Source of the DNA: a virus
IMG/VR virus record: IMGVR_UViG_3300022592_000001
Span: 47,486-111,485 of that record
DNA length: 64,000 nt
Strand: one strand, 5' to 3'
This document shows positions 10,201 to 19,620 of this stretch, one piece after another. The translations under genes and the position numbers were made by a program. Positions within the stretch are counted from its first letter, which is position 1; each line of letters starts with the position of its first letter. The notes under the pieces were generated by a model. That model was not told where the DNA came from, searched no databases, and saw only the letters and a list, made by a program, of their open reading frames with translations.

Positions 10201-13200
10201 TTAGCCTAATATGAGGGCAAATTCGTCCATAATGTCAAGGACGTCTGTTAGTGATGCTGCACCTAATGTACCAACAGCAGGTATCCAAGATGTTCCAGAA
10301 TAAACTTCCATATAGTTTAATGTAGAGTTGTATCTAGTTTCACCTTGTTCAGGGAGTAGTCTTCTATCGCTAGTTGGACCAAAGGGTAATACGATTGCTC
10401 CACTACCACCAAACTTAACATAACCAGTACCACTACTCACTAATGTGATAGCAGAGTTTTGAGCGTTTGTAATAGAATTATCTTTAAAAAATAATCCATT
10501 AGCATTAACAGAGCCAGTGCCTGCTCCATTAAAAACACTATCGCTATTCGGCACTGGGTTGTTAATTGTATTATTTGAAAATACAAAATTTCCAACTTGC
10601 ATATTTGCTGAAAAAACTCTGGAAGAATCAATTGTACTTTTAACAACATTGTTTACAGTAAAACGTAAAATATTATCGTTTGTTCCAATTGTTAATTCTG
10701 GAGTGATATATGTTTTCTTATCAGTACTGTACACGTTAGTAAAACTTTCGGTGCCAGTACTTAAATACCCTTCAAATGCCGTTGTAGTGCTGTTTTGTCT
10801 AATCTCACCTGGTACAGATAGCACCTTAGTAGAATCGTTGCTGTAAGGCACCTTTAAATAGGTTGTAGAGCTAATAACAACATTGCCGGTTCCGTTAGGT
10901 GTAAAATAAATGCTCTTTTGGCCGTTAGTTGTCGGGCTGTTCCAAATATTACTGATAACATTATCAACAATTTTTAACTTGTTATCAAATGTAACACCGC
11001 CAGAGCCATTACCAAAAAATCGAATATCGTTATCAGTAGCGGTTGCACTAATGGTTTGATTTTGTAATTTAATATTAGGAACTGAAAGGTAAGAATTTGA
11101 CCCTGTAATACTAATATTATTGTTGTCAAATAATCCAGTAATATATGTATTGCCAGTTTGTCCAATATCACCGACTAATGTTATGGTTCCAGTTGGATTG
11201 ATATTTTGTAAACTTGTCGATCCATTAACAGTTAGAGTGTTGCCGACTGTTAAACTATTATTAATTTGTACATCTGTTCCTGTAACATGTATAATTCCAA
11301 TACCCGATGCTTGGAACTTTAAATCTGTCCCAGATGACAACGTTGATATTGTATTACTTGTTATTTGAGTAATGCCATCAATGTTAAATGTTGTTAAGTA
11401 ACCAGTATTCCAAACAGCCGTTGTTGGTGTTTTAGAACCTAAATTGTATGTGTTATTAGCACCAGGTAAAATATTTTGTGTTAAATTAGGAGTAATAGTG
11501 ATTAAATCAAATGGACTATTACCTAAGAATACATTACCCCTAACAAGTGTATTGCCAGTAACATTTGTGTTACCTGTTACATTAACCGTTGTGTTTAATG
11601 TAGTAGTTCCTGATTGTGCTAAAAAGTTAACCGGCCCAGTTAAGCTGTCTATGTTGTTATCATGGATTCGAATGTTACTAACTTGAACTTTAGTTGCATC
11701 AACAATAATTTGTCCAGTAGGACCGTCAATAGTAATATTTCCAGTTGCATTGAAACTAATACTCTGTGCGTTAAAACTAACCTGTCCGGTTTGTTGATCT
11801 ACATAAAATATTTCACCAACACGATAATTACCCTTATGGTCCATGCTATCAAAATAGATAACACCGCCATTAATTTGAACTACTTCTTGTGATTGTATTG
11901 AAAGATTAGCATCGTTATTACTGTTAGTCCCAGTCCCAATATAACCAAAGTTATGCCCAACAAGATACGCAAGGGTACTAGCACCATCTGCTACTGCACC
12001 GTAATTACCATATACGTTTGCAGAGTTAATACTACGTAGTTCTGCACCAAACTTAACACCTAAACTAGCAAAGCCTAATGTACCTTGAGTCAGATGCATT
12101 CCTCTATTAGCAAAGTAAGTAAATGAATTTAACCATTCTACTCGTGATCCGTTAGTTGCTGTAATAGCTTCTGCGTTTGGTACAATCATTGTAACAGCAT
12201 GGAATAGCATACTAGCTTCTTTGCTTGCAGCGTTTGCTACACTGCCGTCGACTAATGCACCTCTACCAGCAGGTAGTGTTGACTCAGAAGTTATGATTGT
12301 TACATTTCGAATATATGGACTACGAGTTGTTACTGTTATATTGTTAGCAAATCTAAATCCATATCCGGTATCTGCGATTGGATCGTAGTAAAAGTTTGCT
12401 ACTGTAATATTTTCAACAGTTGATTCGCCATTAAGTAATAAACCGTCTCGTGTTTGTGTACCAACTGTTGGGACTATTTTTACACTTCTTAAACTTTCTC
12501 CAGTTATTGTTACTCCTTGCGGAACAGTTAACGGAAAATTTTCAGTATATGTACCCGGATAAACTAAAACGCTATCGCCAGACTGCGCTACACTCAATGC
12601 ATGGCTAATGGTCCTAAACATCGAGTGTTGGTGATTGCCGTAGTTGCTGTCATTACCGTTGACTCCAACATACCATAACTTGCCTTGTGTAAGCAACATG
12701 TCTATGTTGTTAACTGTTAGGCTATTTAAATTTATACTGTTGGCTTCTAGGGTTCCTACGTATGCAGTCCCCCAAGTTAGGTTTCGAGTTAAACTACCTA
12801 ATTCGTAAAAATTATCAGTAGCGGGAATAATATCGCTAGTAACATCAGCATCAAATGTAATGCTGTCGGTGTTACTATCACCGATAGTGATATTCCCGTC
12901 CCAAGTAATATCTCCGGTTGCATGTAGATTGCCGTTGACATTAACCGTAGATGTATTAAAAACAACTTTACCAATCCCGTTAGATGCAAGATTAATATTA
13001 TCGTTAGACGATAATGTTGTTACTGTACTGTTTGAAAACTTTAAATTATCAGAATGTAATTCGTTAATTACAACTGTTGGGTTAGAACTTTGATTAGGAG
13101 AAACAACAATTTGCCCTAATGCGTTTTGAATGCGATACGTTAGGAGCGTTAAGTTACCGATCGATCCTTGTGTATCAACAATTAAGTTGTTGGTAGTAGT

Positions 13201-13383
13201 TGTACCGTTAACTGATAGTTCACGAGTCGGAGTACTAGTGTTAACACCGATGCGTCCGTTTGTAACATCCAGGTAAAGGATGTCAGGATCAGCATCAAAG
13301 TTTCTAAATGTTAAGTCTACGCCACGACGTAGCAAATTATTTGCTAGTAACGGGCCGCTTATTCTACCTAATTCTGCGCCCAT
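10201..13383 (-). CDS. Modular tail fibre, paralogue without the LamG domain (1060 aa)
   Basis: A 1060-residue paralogue of the 1425-residue fibre. It has the same N-terminal GRISGPLL...ILYLDV..GRIG module, the same beta-helix entry around residues 231-304 (WYVGVNGND, VYPGTYTEN), and the shared RSPYIRNVT and AELRS..ANVYGNYG blocks. Its C-terminal module has GETRYNS and MEVYSGTSW. Repeats of the type V-x-GN-x(2)-V-x-G-x-T run through the second half, as expected for a trimeric beta-structured fibre. AAGGA lies upstream of the ATG. It sits between the 246-residue fibre-module gene and the long structured leader of the next fibre gene. It is likely a baseplate- or neck-attached fibre; the exact position on the virion is not deducible. 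Confidence 0.85.
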   Translation of the reverse strand: MGAELGRISGPLLANNLLRRGVDLTFRNFDADPDILYLDVTNGRIGVNTSTPTRELSVNGTTTTNNLIVDTQGSIGNLTLLTYRIQNALGQIVVSPNQSSNPTVVINELHSDNLKFSNSTVTTLSSNDNINLASNGIGKVVFNTSTVNVNGNLHATGDITWDGNITIGDSNTDSITFDADVTSDIIPATDNFYELGSLTRNLTWGTAYVGTLEANSINLNSLTVNNIDMLLTQGKLWYVGVNGNDSNYGNHQHSMFRTISHALSVAQSGDSVLVYPGTYTENFPLTVPQGVTITGESLRSVKIVPTVGTQTRDGLLLNGESTVENITVANFYYDPIADTGYGFRFANNITVTTRSPYIRNVTIITSESTLPAGRGALVDGSVANAASKEASMLFHAVTMIVPNAEAITATNGSRVEWLNSFTYFANRGMHLTQGTLGFASLGVKFGAELRSINSANVYGNYGAVADGASTLAYLVGHNFGYIGTGTNSNNDANLSIQSQEVVQINGGVIYFDSMDHKGNYRVGEIFYVDQQTGQVSFNAQSISFNATGNITIDGPTGQIIVDATKVQVSNIRIHDNNIDSLTGPVNFLAQSGTTTLNTTVNVTGNTNVTGNTLVRGNVFLGNSPFDLITITPNLTQNILPGANNTYNLGSKTPTTAVWNTGYLTTFNIDGITQITSNTISTLSSGTDLKFQASGIGIIHVTGTDVQINNSLTVGNTLTVNGSTSLQNINPTGTITLVGDIGQTGNTYITGLFDNNNISITGSNSYLSVPNIKLQNQTISATATDNDIRFFGNGSGGVTFDNKLKIVDNVISNIWNSPTTNGQKSIYFTPNGTGNVVISSTTYLKVPYSNDSTKVLSVPGEIRQNSTTTAFEGYLSTGTESFTNVYSTDKKTYITPELTIGTNDNILRFTVNNVVKSTIDSSRVFSANMQVGNFVFSNNTINNPVPNSDSVFNGAGTGSVNANGLFFKDNSITNAQNSAITLVSSGTGYVKFGGSGAIVLPFGPTSDRRLLPEQGETRYNSTLNYMEVYSGTSWIPAVGTLGAASLTDVLDIMDEFALILG

Positions 13384-13396
13384 GGCGTTTCCTTAA

Positions 13397-14137
13397 TTAC
13401 TTGTCAAAACCATGCAACACTGTGATAGGTTTACCAATCATACCTGCATAGTTAGGATCTGATGTGAAGTTTAAATAATAGCCAGCCGGCGAAGTAAATG
13501 TAATAGCAGTACCACTAAGAATGTTGCCGCCGCTAATTGTTTTGCTTAATGTAACTGTATGGCTATCAGTTACTGTTGCAATTGTATTTGACTGGAAGTA
13601 AGCACTACCTGACACAACAGATCCGGTAGGAATACTTGCTGTTGATGCAAATGTTAATGTACTTGTACCAGCATTTGCTTGAGCATTTGTAGTTACACCT
13701 GCGGTTGGGTTTTGCGTGATAACATAGTTTGTATTAAAAATTTGAAATACGTTTTCGATCAACACTAGGATATTCTGTCCGCCCAATGTAGTACCACTTG
13801 CAACATTTGTTGGATTATAACTTGCATTTAATGGGCCATAATAATAGCTATATCCGTCTAAGTTACCTAAACTTTGTTGAACAATAGTTGTTGACTCTTT
13901 AAAACGTAAACTGCGCCATGTGTTGCTTTGATAGACTTGCACTTCGCCATGGTCTACATTATATCGCATCATTCCGTTAACAGGACTTGCTGGAATCTGT
14001 GCGTCAGTGCCACTAGGTAAGACAACACTTCCGCTATTTCTAGGATTAATGTAAACGTTAGCATCTGTTACATCAGAATAAACTGTTGTAGCACGAAGCT
14101 GTCTACGATTAATTGTTTGTTGTTTTAAAAATCTCAT
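13397..14137 (-). CDS. Short fibre-module protein (246 aa)
   Basis: A 246-residue protein. After a basic start (MRFLKQQTINRRQLRATT) it carries the same LPSG...GMMRYN...VQVYQSNTW module found at the C-termini of the two large fibres downstream. A T/S/N-rich beta segment follows, ending GKPITVLHGFDK. The shared module suggests a fibre-tip or fibre-connector protein made on the same late transcript. Four bases separate it from the upstream 115-residue gene. There are no enzyme motifs. Confidence 0.7.
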   Translation of the reverse strand: MRFLKQQTINRRQLRATTVYSDVTDANVYINPRNSGSVVLPSGTDAQIPASPVNGMMRYNVDHGEVQVYQSNTWRSLRFKESTTIVQQSLGNLDGYSYYYGPLNASYNPTNVASGTTLGGQNILVLIENVFQIFNTNYVITQNPTAGVTTNAQANAGTSTLTFASTASIPTGSVVSGSAYFQSNTIATVTDSHTVTLSKTISGGNILSGTAITFTSPAGYYLNFTSDPNYAGMIGKPITVLHGFDK

Positions 14138-14141
14138 TGTA

Positions 14142-14489
14142 TTATACCGCCAATGTGCTTACCACCACGCTTACACCTGTTCCGGAATATGCAGAGCTTG
14201 TTATTCCACATAAAATATCGCCGTTACTTAATACTAATTTTTCTTGATCAAAACTAACAGTTTCACCAGGCGGCAAAGGTAATGCGCTTACAATAGTACA
14301 CTCTGGATTGTTATATGCATTTTTACCGCTCGGCACTGCATATAGTGAAAGATTAATTGTGCTACCGCTGTTGTTACATGCAATGATGCTAGTAATAGCA
14401 TTGTTTCCGCTGCTAGTATAAATTACAGTCCCGTTAGTTGCTCCGCCACTTAGTGCGGTTGTTGTAATTGCTGTTGCTGTCAATGCCAT
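14142..14489 (-). CDS. Small beta-rich virion protein (115 aa)
   Basis: A 115-residue, threonine- and serine-rich protein predicted by eye to be all beta. It shows the same order of motifs as the 109-residue protein at 5440-5769: a hydrophobic strand with I-x-CN, a proline/glycine turn (LPLPPGE), then a strand ending in a valine-rich C-terminus. A small structural subunit beside the fibres is the most reasonable reading. The stop and start codons of the adjacent genes lie within a few bases, consistent with one operon. Confidence 0.65.
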   Translation of the reverse strand: MALTATAITTTALSGGATNGTVIYTSSGNNAITSIIACNNSGSTINLSLYAVPSGKNAYNNPECTIVSALPLPPGETVSFDQEKLVLSNGDILCGITSSAYSGTGVSVVVSTLAV

Positions 14490-14498
14490 AATCTTTCC

Positions 14499-15494
14499 TT
14501 AAAGTAGGATACTTAAAAGTACCGCTCTGTTTTTACTTACCAATTCATCATTGTTATTGTTGTTAACAAAGAATAATCCTGTTTTTCCAGGACCGGCTAA
14601 TGTTTTAGAATACAATTTTGTTTTGCCGCCAGTTACACTAACTGTACCGCCCTGATCAACAAGATCTAATACTGAATTAATTTCTACTTCGTTCGTTGAT
14701 AAAGAAGTAAGAGTTAAATTATATGTTCCGGTACTACTAACTGTATGTCCGTATAATGTAATATCATCAACGGCTAGTCCACTTGCTGTAATAACTGCAC
14801 GTTGAGCTAATCCAGTACCGGGATTAACTAAAAATTGAATGTTAGTTGCGTTTGCAATAACTTCAGTGTCTACAATTTTAGGACTTGTTCCATGTCCGTG
14901 ATAAATTCTATCAACGTCTGCTTGTCCTGAAACAATAACACCTGCTTGAATGTAATCATAAACAAATTGTTTATTTGGTACAACGTTGCCATCGCCTGCC
15001 GTTACACGAGCCGAGTAGCTCGATGCATCTGCGTTAACAATTTTAACAACGTTACTTGAATTCTGTAGGTCCAAGTTTAAATTACTTGATAACCCTGCTG
15101 CAATACCAGAAGTTTGAATACCTGCTAAACTTCCGTCTGCAAACTGGAAACTAAATGTTCCAGGTAAATTAGATGCTGAATTTTGGTCATAGTGTTGAAC
15201 TGTTTCGTCAAAAACAAGTTTAGCATCTGAATAATTGCCACGACCAATTTGAATACCTGATTGATAATTAAGGGTAGAACTGATACCGTTACCAGTCTGC
15301 CCGTAATTAATTTGAATAATATTATCTTTAACAGTTGTGTTTGTTGATTCAACTGTTGTAGTTGTGCCTTTAACATCAAGATTGCCAGTAATAACTACAG
15401 TTCCTACAGCTGAACCAGTATCTAAGGTGATATTACCTCCAGACTGAACCTGGACTTTATAATTACTCTGACTTACTTTTAATATCTTAGACAT
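14499..15494 (-). CDS. Fibre-like structural protein (331 aa)
   Basis: A 331-residue protein. Residues ~30-75 hold the module GNLDVKGTTTTVES...DNIIQINYG, which also occurs in the 549-residue fibre at 57084-58733 (GSLTVEGNLTTINT...DKLIELGK). This motif is common in phage fibres of the cyanophage type. The central part (residues ~170-250) has strand-turn repeats, and the C-terminus ends with a short basic patch and hydrophobic tail. It is likely a fibre or fibre-connecting protein. It belongs to the minus-strand late operon running from 16547 down to the large fibres. There is no catalytic signature. Confidence 0.7.
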   Translation of the reverse strand: MSKILKVSQSNYKVQVQSGGNITLDTGSAVGTVVITGNLDVKGTTTTVESTNTTVKDNIIQINYGQTGNGISSTLNYQSGIQIGRGNYSDAKLVFDETVQHYDQNSASNLPGTFSFQFADGSLAGIQTSGIAAGLSSNLNLDLQNSSNVVKIVNADASSYSARVTAGDGNVVPNKQFVYDYIQAGVIVSGQADVDRIYHGHGTSPKIVDTEVIANATNIQFLVNPGTGLAQRAVITASGLAVDDITLYGHTVSSTGTYNLTLTSLSTNEVEINSVLDLVDQGGTVSVTGGKTKLYSKTLAGPGKTGLFFVNNNNNDELVSKNRAVLLSILL

Positions 15495-15536
15495 TCTATA
15501 TCCTTAATAAGGGGACCGAAGTCCCCTAATCACTTA

Positions 15537-16547
15537 TTAAGCGTTATCGATTTTTAATGAATCTGCTGTTGCAGCAGTCATATTCCACTTAACTGAAGCG
15601 CCAGTTGGAAAAGCTGCTTGACTACCAGTGCCACGAGTAATTACAACTTTACGAGATGTAATCTTAGTAGCAAAATATGTATTACCGTCAGTATCAACTA
15701 AACGGATACTGCCTTCACCGGCTGCTGTAGCAACTGAAGATTTTAGTTTAACAATACCAGTACGTGTACCGTCTGTTACTTTATAACGGTTTGTGCTTAC
15801 TTGACGAATAATGTCAACTAACCCTGCTGAACCGCCAGTTAAACGTGCTGTCATTAAGATAGCATTTTCTTGATTAGTTGCTGAACCGACTGCACCTGAA
15901 TCAGTAGTCATTGTTACAGCATTTAAACTTGGACTTGTCTGTCCAGTAAATGTGTGACCGTTCCATGACAAGCTAGGAGCTGCAACGTAGCCAGAACCTT
16001 TCTGGGTAATAGTAATGCTCTTAACACGGAATGTAATGTTAATTTGTAAATCTGTACCAGCGTTAGGTGCTTGTAAAACTTGGAATGTTGTAATACCAGT
16101 ACCGTCAAATGCGTCACCGCGACGGAATTCACCGCGGTTACCACCAGTCAAGTTAACTGCATTAACTGCGCCGCCACCGTTAGTTGTAATATTAACAACT
16201 GCACCACCACCTAAACCAGTGATAGCTGTTGACAAACCAGCTACATAACCAGTTGCACCACCGCTTGAGTATGTAACTGTGTTAATTTCAAATACTACGT
16301 CAGCAGCAGCTTGCACACCGCCTGGAATAGTCGGAGCACCGATAATTAATTGCGGAAAGTTTTTGTATGTGTTATTAACAACAAAGCTGCCAACTCCACC
16401 AACCGGATTGCTAATGCTTTCTAAACCTTCGCCGCCGATGTGGTCATCACCGTAGTTTTGGCTGTTAGATAAACCGTTGTTGATTTGTTCGCCATTGGTA
16501 CCATAGTTACGGTTACCAAAGTACTTTTTATTTAAAGGACGTCCCAT
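15537..16547 (-). CDS. Virion structural protein downstream of gp23 (336 aa)
   Basis: A 336-residue protein beginning MGRPLNKKYFGN, a start I associate with conserved structural proteins of marine T4-like phages. It is glycine- and threonine-rich and beta-structured. Residues ~185-205 carry the G-S-G-Y-x(2)-AP motif that recurs in the giant protein and the left-edge fibre. It has its own late promoter (CATAAATA at 16642-16635) and a hairpin-rich leader, and GGAG precedes the ATG. Placed right after the major capsid gene, it could be a head decoration protein or the first fibre gene; the sequence does not decide between these. Confidence 0.7.
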   Translation of the reverse strand: MGRPLNKKYFGNRNYGTNGEQINNGLSNSQNYGDDHIGGEGLESISNPVGGVGSFVVNNTYKNFPQLIIGAPTIPGGVQAAADVVFEINTVTYSSGGATGYVAGLSTAITGLGGGAVVNITTNGGGAVNAVNLTGGNRGEFRRGDAFDGTGITTFQVLQAPNAGTDLQINITFRVKSITITQKGSGYVAAPSLSWNGHTFTGQTSPSLNAVTMTTDSGAVGSATNQENAILMTARLTGGSAGLVDIIRQVSTNRYKVTDGTRTGIVKLKSSVATAAGEGSIRLVDTDGNTYFATKITSRKVVITRGTGSQAAFPTGASVKWNMTAATADSLKIDNA

Positions 16548-16634
16548 TTTGTTTTCTCCTTAAGAAAAATAGCGTTCTAGGCTATACGCGGTTGGATTTC
16601 CGCATAAAACTTACCCTATGTAAGTCGTACTATG
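16548..16634 (-). promoter_or_regulatory. Hairpin-rich 5' leader of the 336-aa virion gene
   Basis: Between the late promoter and the ATG the minus strand can form three short stems: CTTAC/GTAAG, GCGG/CCGC and either GCGT/ACGC or ATAGC/GCTAT. The last two alternatives exclude each other. The ribosome site AAGGAG stays outside the stems. The leader may stabilise the mRNA. Confidence 0.35.
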
Positions 16635-16642
16635 TATTTATG
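16635..16642 (-). promoter_or_regulatory. T4-type late promoter CATAAATA
   Basis: Seven of eight bases match TATAAATA. It lies after the gp23 terminator hairpin and before the 336-residue virion gene, so gp23 and the fibre block can be transcribed separately. Confidence 0.6.
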
Positions 16643-16647
16643 CAATC

Positions 16648-16674
16648 AAGAGAAAGGGCTCCGAAGAGCCCTTT
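16648..16674 (-). terminator. Intrinsic terminator of gp23 transcript
   Basis: On the minus strand a perfect 9-bp stem (AAAGGGCTC with GAGCCCTTT) closes a UUCG loop, 25 bases after the gp23 stop codon, and is followed by TCTCTTG. The stem is strong and the U-tract is short. Position and tetraloop make it a convincing end for capsid mRNA. Confidence 0.7.
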
Positions 16675-16699
16675 AAGTGTTTTACTTTTAAGTAACGGA

Positions 16700-17860
16700 T
16701 TACTTGAAAGAAACGTTTGAAATGCTTACACGACCTAGGTAGTCAGCTGCGTTACCTAGAGATGAAGCTGTGTTTGACAACTCAACATAACCATAACGTG
16801 TCATGAATGATACGACTGGTTCGAATGTTGATGGGTCAAGAACAACACCACTGCTCATCAATGGAATGTATGGGCAATAGAATGCTGCTGCGTCAGATTC
16901 GCTAGCACCTTTGTAACCGATCAATACGTCTGTAGAGTCAGTTGCATATGTGTTAACATAAACTTTCATAGCGTTGTTCAATGTACCAACAAACTTAGTG
17001 TTTGTAGGTGCTTCAAATGTACCTTCTGTTGTACGAGCAAATGCGCTAGTAGTAGCAGATTGTAGGATAGTTAAAGCAAATGGACTTACAACAGCCCAGT
17101 TACCAGCACCACGACGTGTACGCTGAGCAATCAAGTTAGCAACACGGTTGATTTGAACAGCTAAAGCAGCGTGTTCATCACCAACGAATGTAGCTGTACC
17201 AGATACAGCAGATTGGTCGAAGTTTTCAGTAGCTGAACCAGCTAAAGATGCTAGGCTAGCTAGGATCTCTTGGTCGATTTCAGCAGTGATTTCTTGTGCT
17301 AAAGCAGCCATAACTTCTGCTTCAATGTCAATACCTTGTTGAGCTTGTGCATCTTGCGCTGCTTCGAAAGTCCAGCGAGCTGATAACTTACGAGTCTTTG
17401 CTTCAACAGTTTGCTTCAAGATTTGAATTGACATACGCTTACCAGCTTGTCCTTCTAAAGTAGCTGTAGAAGCTGCTTTAGCAGTTGAACTGTCATTGCC
17501 TGAGTAAGCTTCAGCAATCTTGAATGGTGATAGTGCTTCTTCACCAGCTACTACGCCAGTACCGTTATCTGCATAACGAACACGTAGAGTATGAATCTGG
17601 CCAACTGGGCCAGTCATTGGTTGTACACCAACTAATTCGTTAGCAATAACGGTTGGCATAACACGACGAATAACCGGTAGAATCACGCGGTTTAATGTGG
17701 CAACGTTGCCGGCAGAAGTAGCACCTGCAGTTGGGCTTTCAACTAGGTACTTACGTGTGTTCTCTAGTGTAACTCCCATTACAGATTTTTTAGTGCCTTG
17801 TAGGCCTTCTAAAAGAGCTTCTTTAGTCTCTGCCCAACGGCCATTTAGTAGTTCAGACAT
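16700..17860 (-). CDS. gp23: Major capsid protein (gp23-like)
   Basis: A 386-residue T4 gp23-family coat protein that forms the head hexamers. Family features are the N-terminal delta-like region, then VILPVIRRVMP, the block ANELVGVQPMTGPVGQIH, a central helical domain and the C-terminal region with YGYVELS. T4 gp23 is about 521 residues, so this version is shorter and probably lacks an insertion domain. Residues 1-41 end in YLVE followed by S, which fits the prohead-protease rule of hydrophobic-x-E; removal of this segment by gp21 is inferred. GGAG precedes the ATG. It lies directly downstream of gp22 and ends in a strong terminator, as expected for a highly expressed late gene. Confidence 0.96.
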   Translation of the reverse strand: MSELLNGRWAETKEALLEGLQGTKKSVMGVTLENTRKYLVESPTAGATSAGNVATLNRVILPVIRRVMPTVIANELVGVQPMTGPVGQIHTLRVRYADNGTGVVAGEEALSPFKIAEAYSGNDSSTAKAASTATLEGQAGKRMSIQILKQTVEAKTRKLSARWTFEAAQDAQAQQGIDIEAEVMAALAQEITAEIDQEILASLASLAGSATENFDQSAVSGTATFVGDEHAALAVQINRVANLIAQRTRRGAGNWAVVSPFALTILQSATTSAFARTTEGTFEAPTNTKFVGTLNNAMKVYVNTYATDSTDVLIGYKGASESDAAAFYCPYIPLMSSGVVLDPSTFEPVVSFMTRYGYVELSNTASSLGNAADYLGRVSISNVSFK

Positions 17861-17871
17861 TTAATTTCTCC

Positions 17872-18975
17872 TTAAATTTTTAGTCCAGCGAGGCGACGGA
17901 TATCAACGATATTGCTATCACTCTCGCCGCTACGATTTGCGTTGGAAACTTTGTTTCCTGTAACTTCTTTTGCCTCTACAAGTGCCTGTTTCTTCTGCGG
18001 AGCTTTACCTGCATGTCCATTTAGGACTGCTGGAAGATACTTGTCAAAACTTTCGTTTAGACGTGTAGTCTTTACACTCTCCATTAATTCACCCATGATC
18101 TCACGTTGCTCACTGTTAAGTGGAGCAAGTAATTCACTCATGATTTCTTTGCGTTCTTGCGCTTCTTTTAAAGCTGCAATTTCTGCTTGTTTACTTTCTA
18201 CTAGGGCATTAGCGTCTTCAATAGCTTTAGCAGCTTCTTGAACAGCTAGGTCCTTCATGTCTATGACCTTGAGTAATTTTGCAGTTTCTGACTTCTCAGA
18301 AAGATAGCTTGTTTGATATTCAGAAGCAAATGCTTCGAATAACTTACGACCGAAGTCGTTACGACGGGCTGCTTCGATGTCTTCTCTTAAGCCATGTAAT
18401 TCAGAACGTAGTCCTTCATTAATAACTTTTTCGACTTTCTTAGCTGCACGTTCAACAAACTGTTGTTTGACCTTCTGAAGTTGTTCACGTCCTTCACGAA
18501 CTAAGCGTACCTTAGTCTCGGCAAGATCTTGTTTGTCTTTGTAAAATTCTGCAATTTCTTGAGCAAGAGCTTCTACAACGAACTGTTCGAGTGTACCGAA
18601 CTTACTAGCCATTGCAACTTGGTCTTCGTGCAATTCTTTAACTTCTGCGGATAGTTGACGTGTAACAAATTCCTTCATTACACCAGCATCTGCTTTCATT
18701 TTAGAAGCGTACTTAACTTTCATTTCAGCTAGCGATTTGCGGTCTTCACTAAATTCAGCGATTTCAGCAGCTAGGCGATCTGTTAACATTTTGTCAACAG
18801 CTTCTACCATAGTAGCTTTATCGTGCTCATAGCGTTGAGCAAATTCTTCGCGTAGAGTTTGAGCAACTTGATCACGGTTTTCAGCGATACGCTGTTCCCA
18901 TGCTTGCTCGATTGACTCTTTGATCTCTGTAGAAATCACATTGTTTTCAAATAACGTTTTTAGTGCATCCAACAT
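17872..18975 (-). CDS. gp22: Prohead scaffolding core protein (gp22-like)
   Basis: A 367-residue, highly charged, almost fully helical protein with long coiled-coil stretches (residues ~20-320), as in T4 gp22, which forms the inner core on which the head assembles and is later degraded by gp21. I place the start at the ATG at 18975 (MLDALKTLF) because AAGGAG lies six bases before it. A longer reading to 19005 would overlap gp21 and has no good ribosome site. The position between gp21 and gp23 is the classical T4 order. Several E residues after small hydrophobic triplets (for example VISTE near the N-terminus) could be protease sites. Confidence 0.92.
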   Translation of the reverse strand: MLDALKTLFENNVISTEIKESIEQAWEQRIAENRDQVAQTLREEFAQRYEHDKATMVEAVDKMLTDRLAAEIAEFSEDRKSLAEMKVKYASKMKADAGVMKEFVTRQLSAEVKELHEDQVAMASKFGTLEQFVVEALAQEIAEFYKDKQDLAETKVRLVREGREQLQKVKQQFVERAAKKVEKVINEGLRSELHGLREDIEAARRNDFGRKLFEAFASEYQTSYLSEKSETAKLLKVIDMKDLAVQEAAKAIEDANALVESKQAEIAALKEAQERKEIMSELLAPLNSEQREIMGELMESVKTTRLNESFDKYLPAVLNGHAGKAPQKKQALVEAKEVTGNKVSNANRSGESDSNIVDIRRLAGLKI

Positions 18976-18988
18976 GTGATTCTCCTTA

Positions 18989-19615
18989 TTATTGGAGTTT
19001 GCCAATTATTGCTAATAGGCTCTCTTTGAGATATTTTTGTGCTTTCGGGTCACCCTTAACTTCTTGCGCTATGCGTAAGGCACTTAATCCCCCTCGACTA
19101 TTCATCAAGTGTTCATAAATTGGTGTAGGATATGCTCCTGGGGCACTAGGTTGAGCTACCATATCTACTGTGATAATCTCAAAATCTGATACTTCACCAG
19201 ATCCGTCATCTCTAACGTTTCCAGATCCGCGGCTTGATACGCCTAATTTCACACCGCTTTCTAGCATAGTGCGGATTAGTTGTCCCATAGGCGTAGGTAA
19301 AATTTTCAACTTTCCATAACCATTTGGACCGTCCATCCACATGTTCGTTATCATGTGAGACACACGGTCCAGGTTAATTTTTAGATCATCAGGATGATCA
19401 ACTTCTCCGAGAACGCTATAACCGTTTTGAATCTGATCGTTCAGGGTCTTAACAGCCTTGTCAATCTCTTTCACAGGGTAAACACGTTGATTTGCATTGC
19501 GTATACCGCCTTGAATGCAGATACCCGACATATACAACGATTTCCCGTCTTTGTCATCAGATTCAACGATCATTTTTGCTTCGTTGAAGCTTAGATTTTC
19601 TCGAAGATGTAGCAT
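18989..19615 (-). CDS. gp21: Prohead core protease (gp21-like)
   Basis: A 208-residue serine protease of the T4 gp21 family (peptidase family S80) that matures the prohead by cutting scaffold, capsid and internal proteins. The expected catalytic histidine is in GEVDHPD (H74) and the serine in GVSSRGSG (S127 or S128), matching the family spacing. The N-terminal MYMSGICIQGG-like strand and the NANQRVYP motif are also typical. It starts at the ATG at 19615, five bases after the core gene stop, with only a weak ribosome site, so translation may be coupled to the upstream gene. Confidence 0.95.
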   Translation of the reverse strand: MLHLRENLSFNEAKMIVESDDKDGKSLYMSGICIQGGIRNANQRVYPVKEIDKAVKTLNDQIQNGYSVLGEVDHPDDLKINLDRVSHMITNMWMDGPNGYGKLKILPTPMGQLIRTMLESGVKLGVSSRGSGNVRDDGSGEVSDFEIITVDMVAQPSAPGAYPTPIYEHLMNSRGGLSALRIAQEVKGDPKAQKYLKESLLAIIGKLQ

Positions 19616-19620
19616 AATGA

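Noticed and set aside
18975-19005. Longer N-terminus for gp22
   Set aside because: The upstream ATG overlaps the end of gp21 and lacks a ribosome site, whereas AAGGAG precedes the ATG at 18975.
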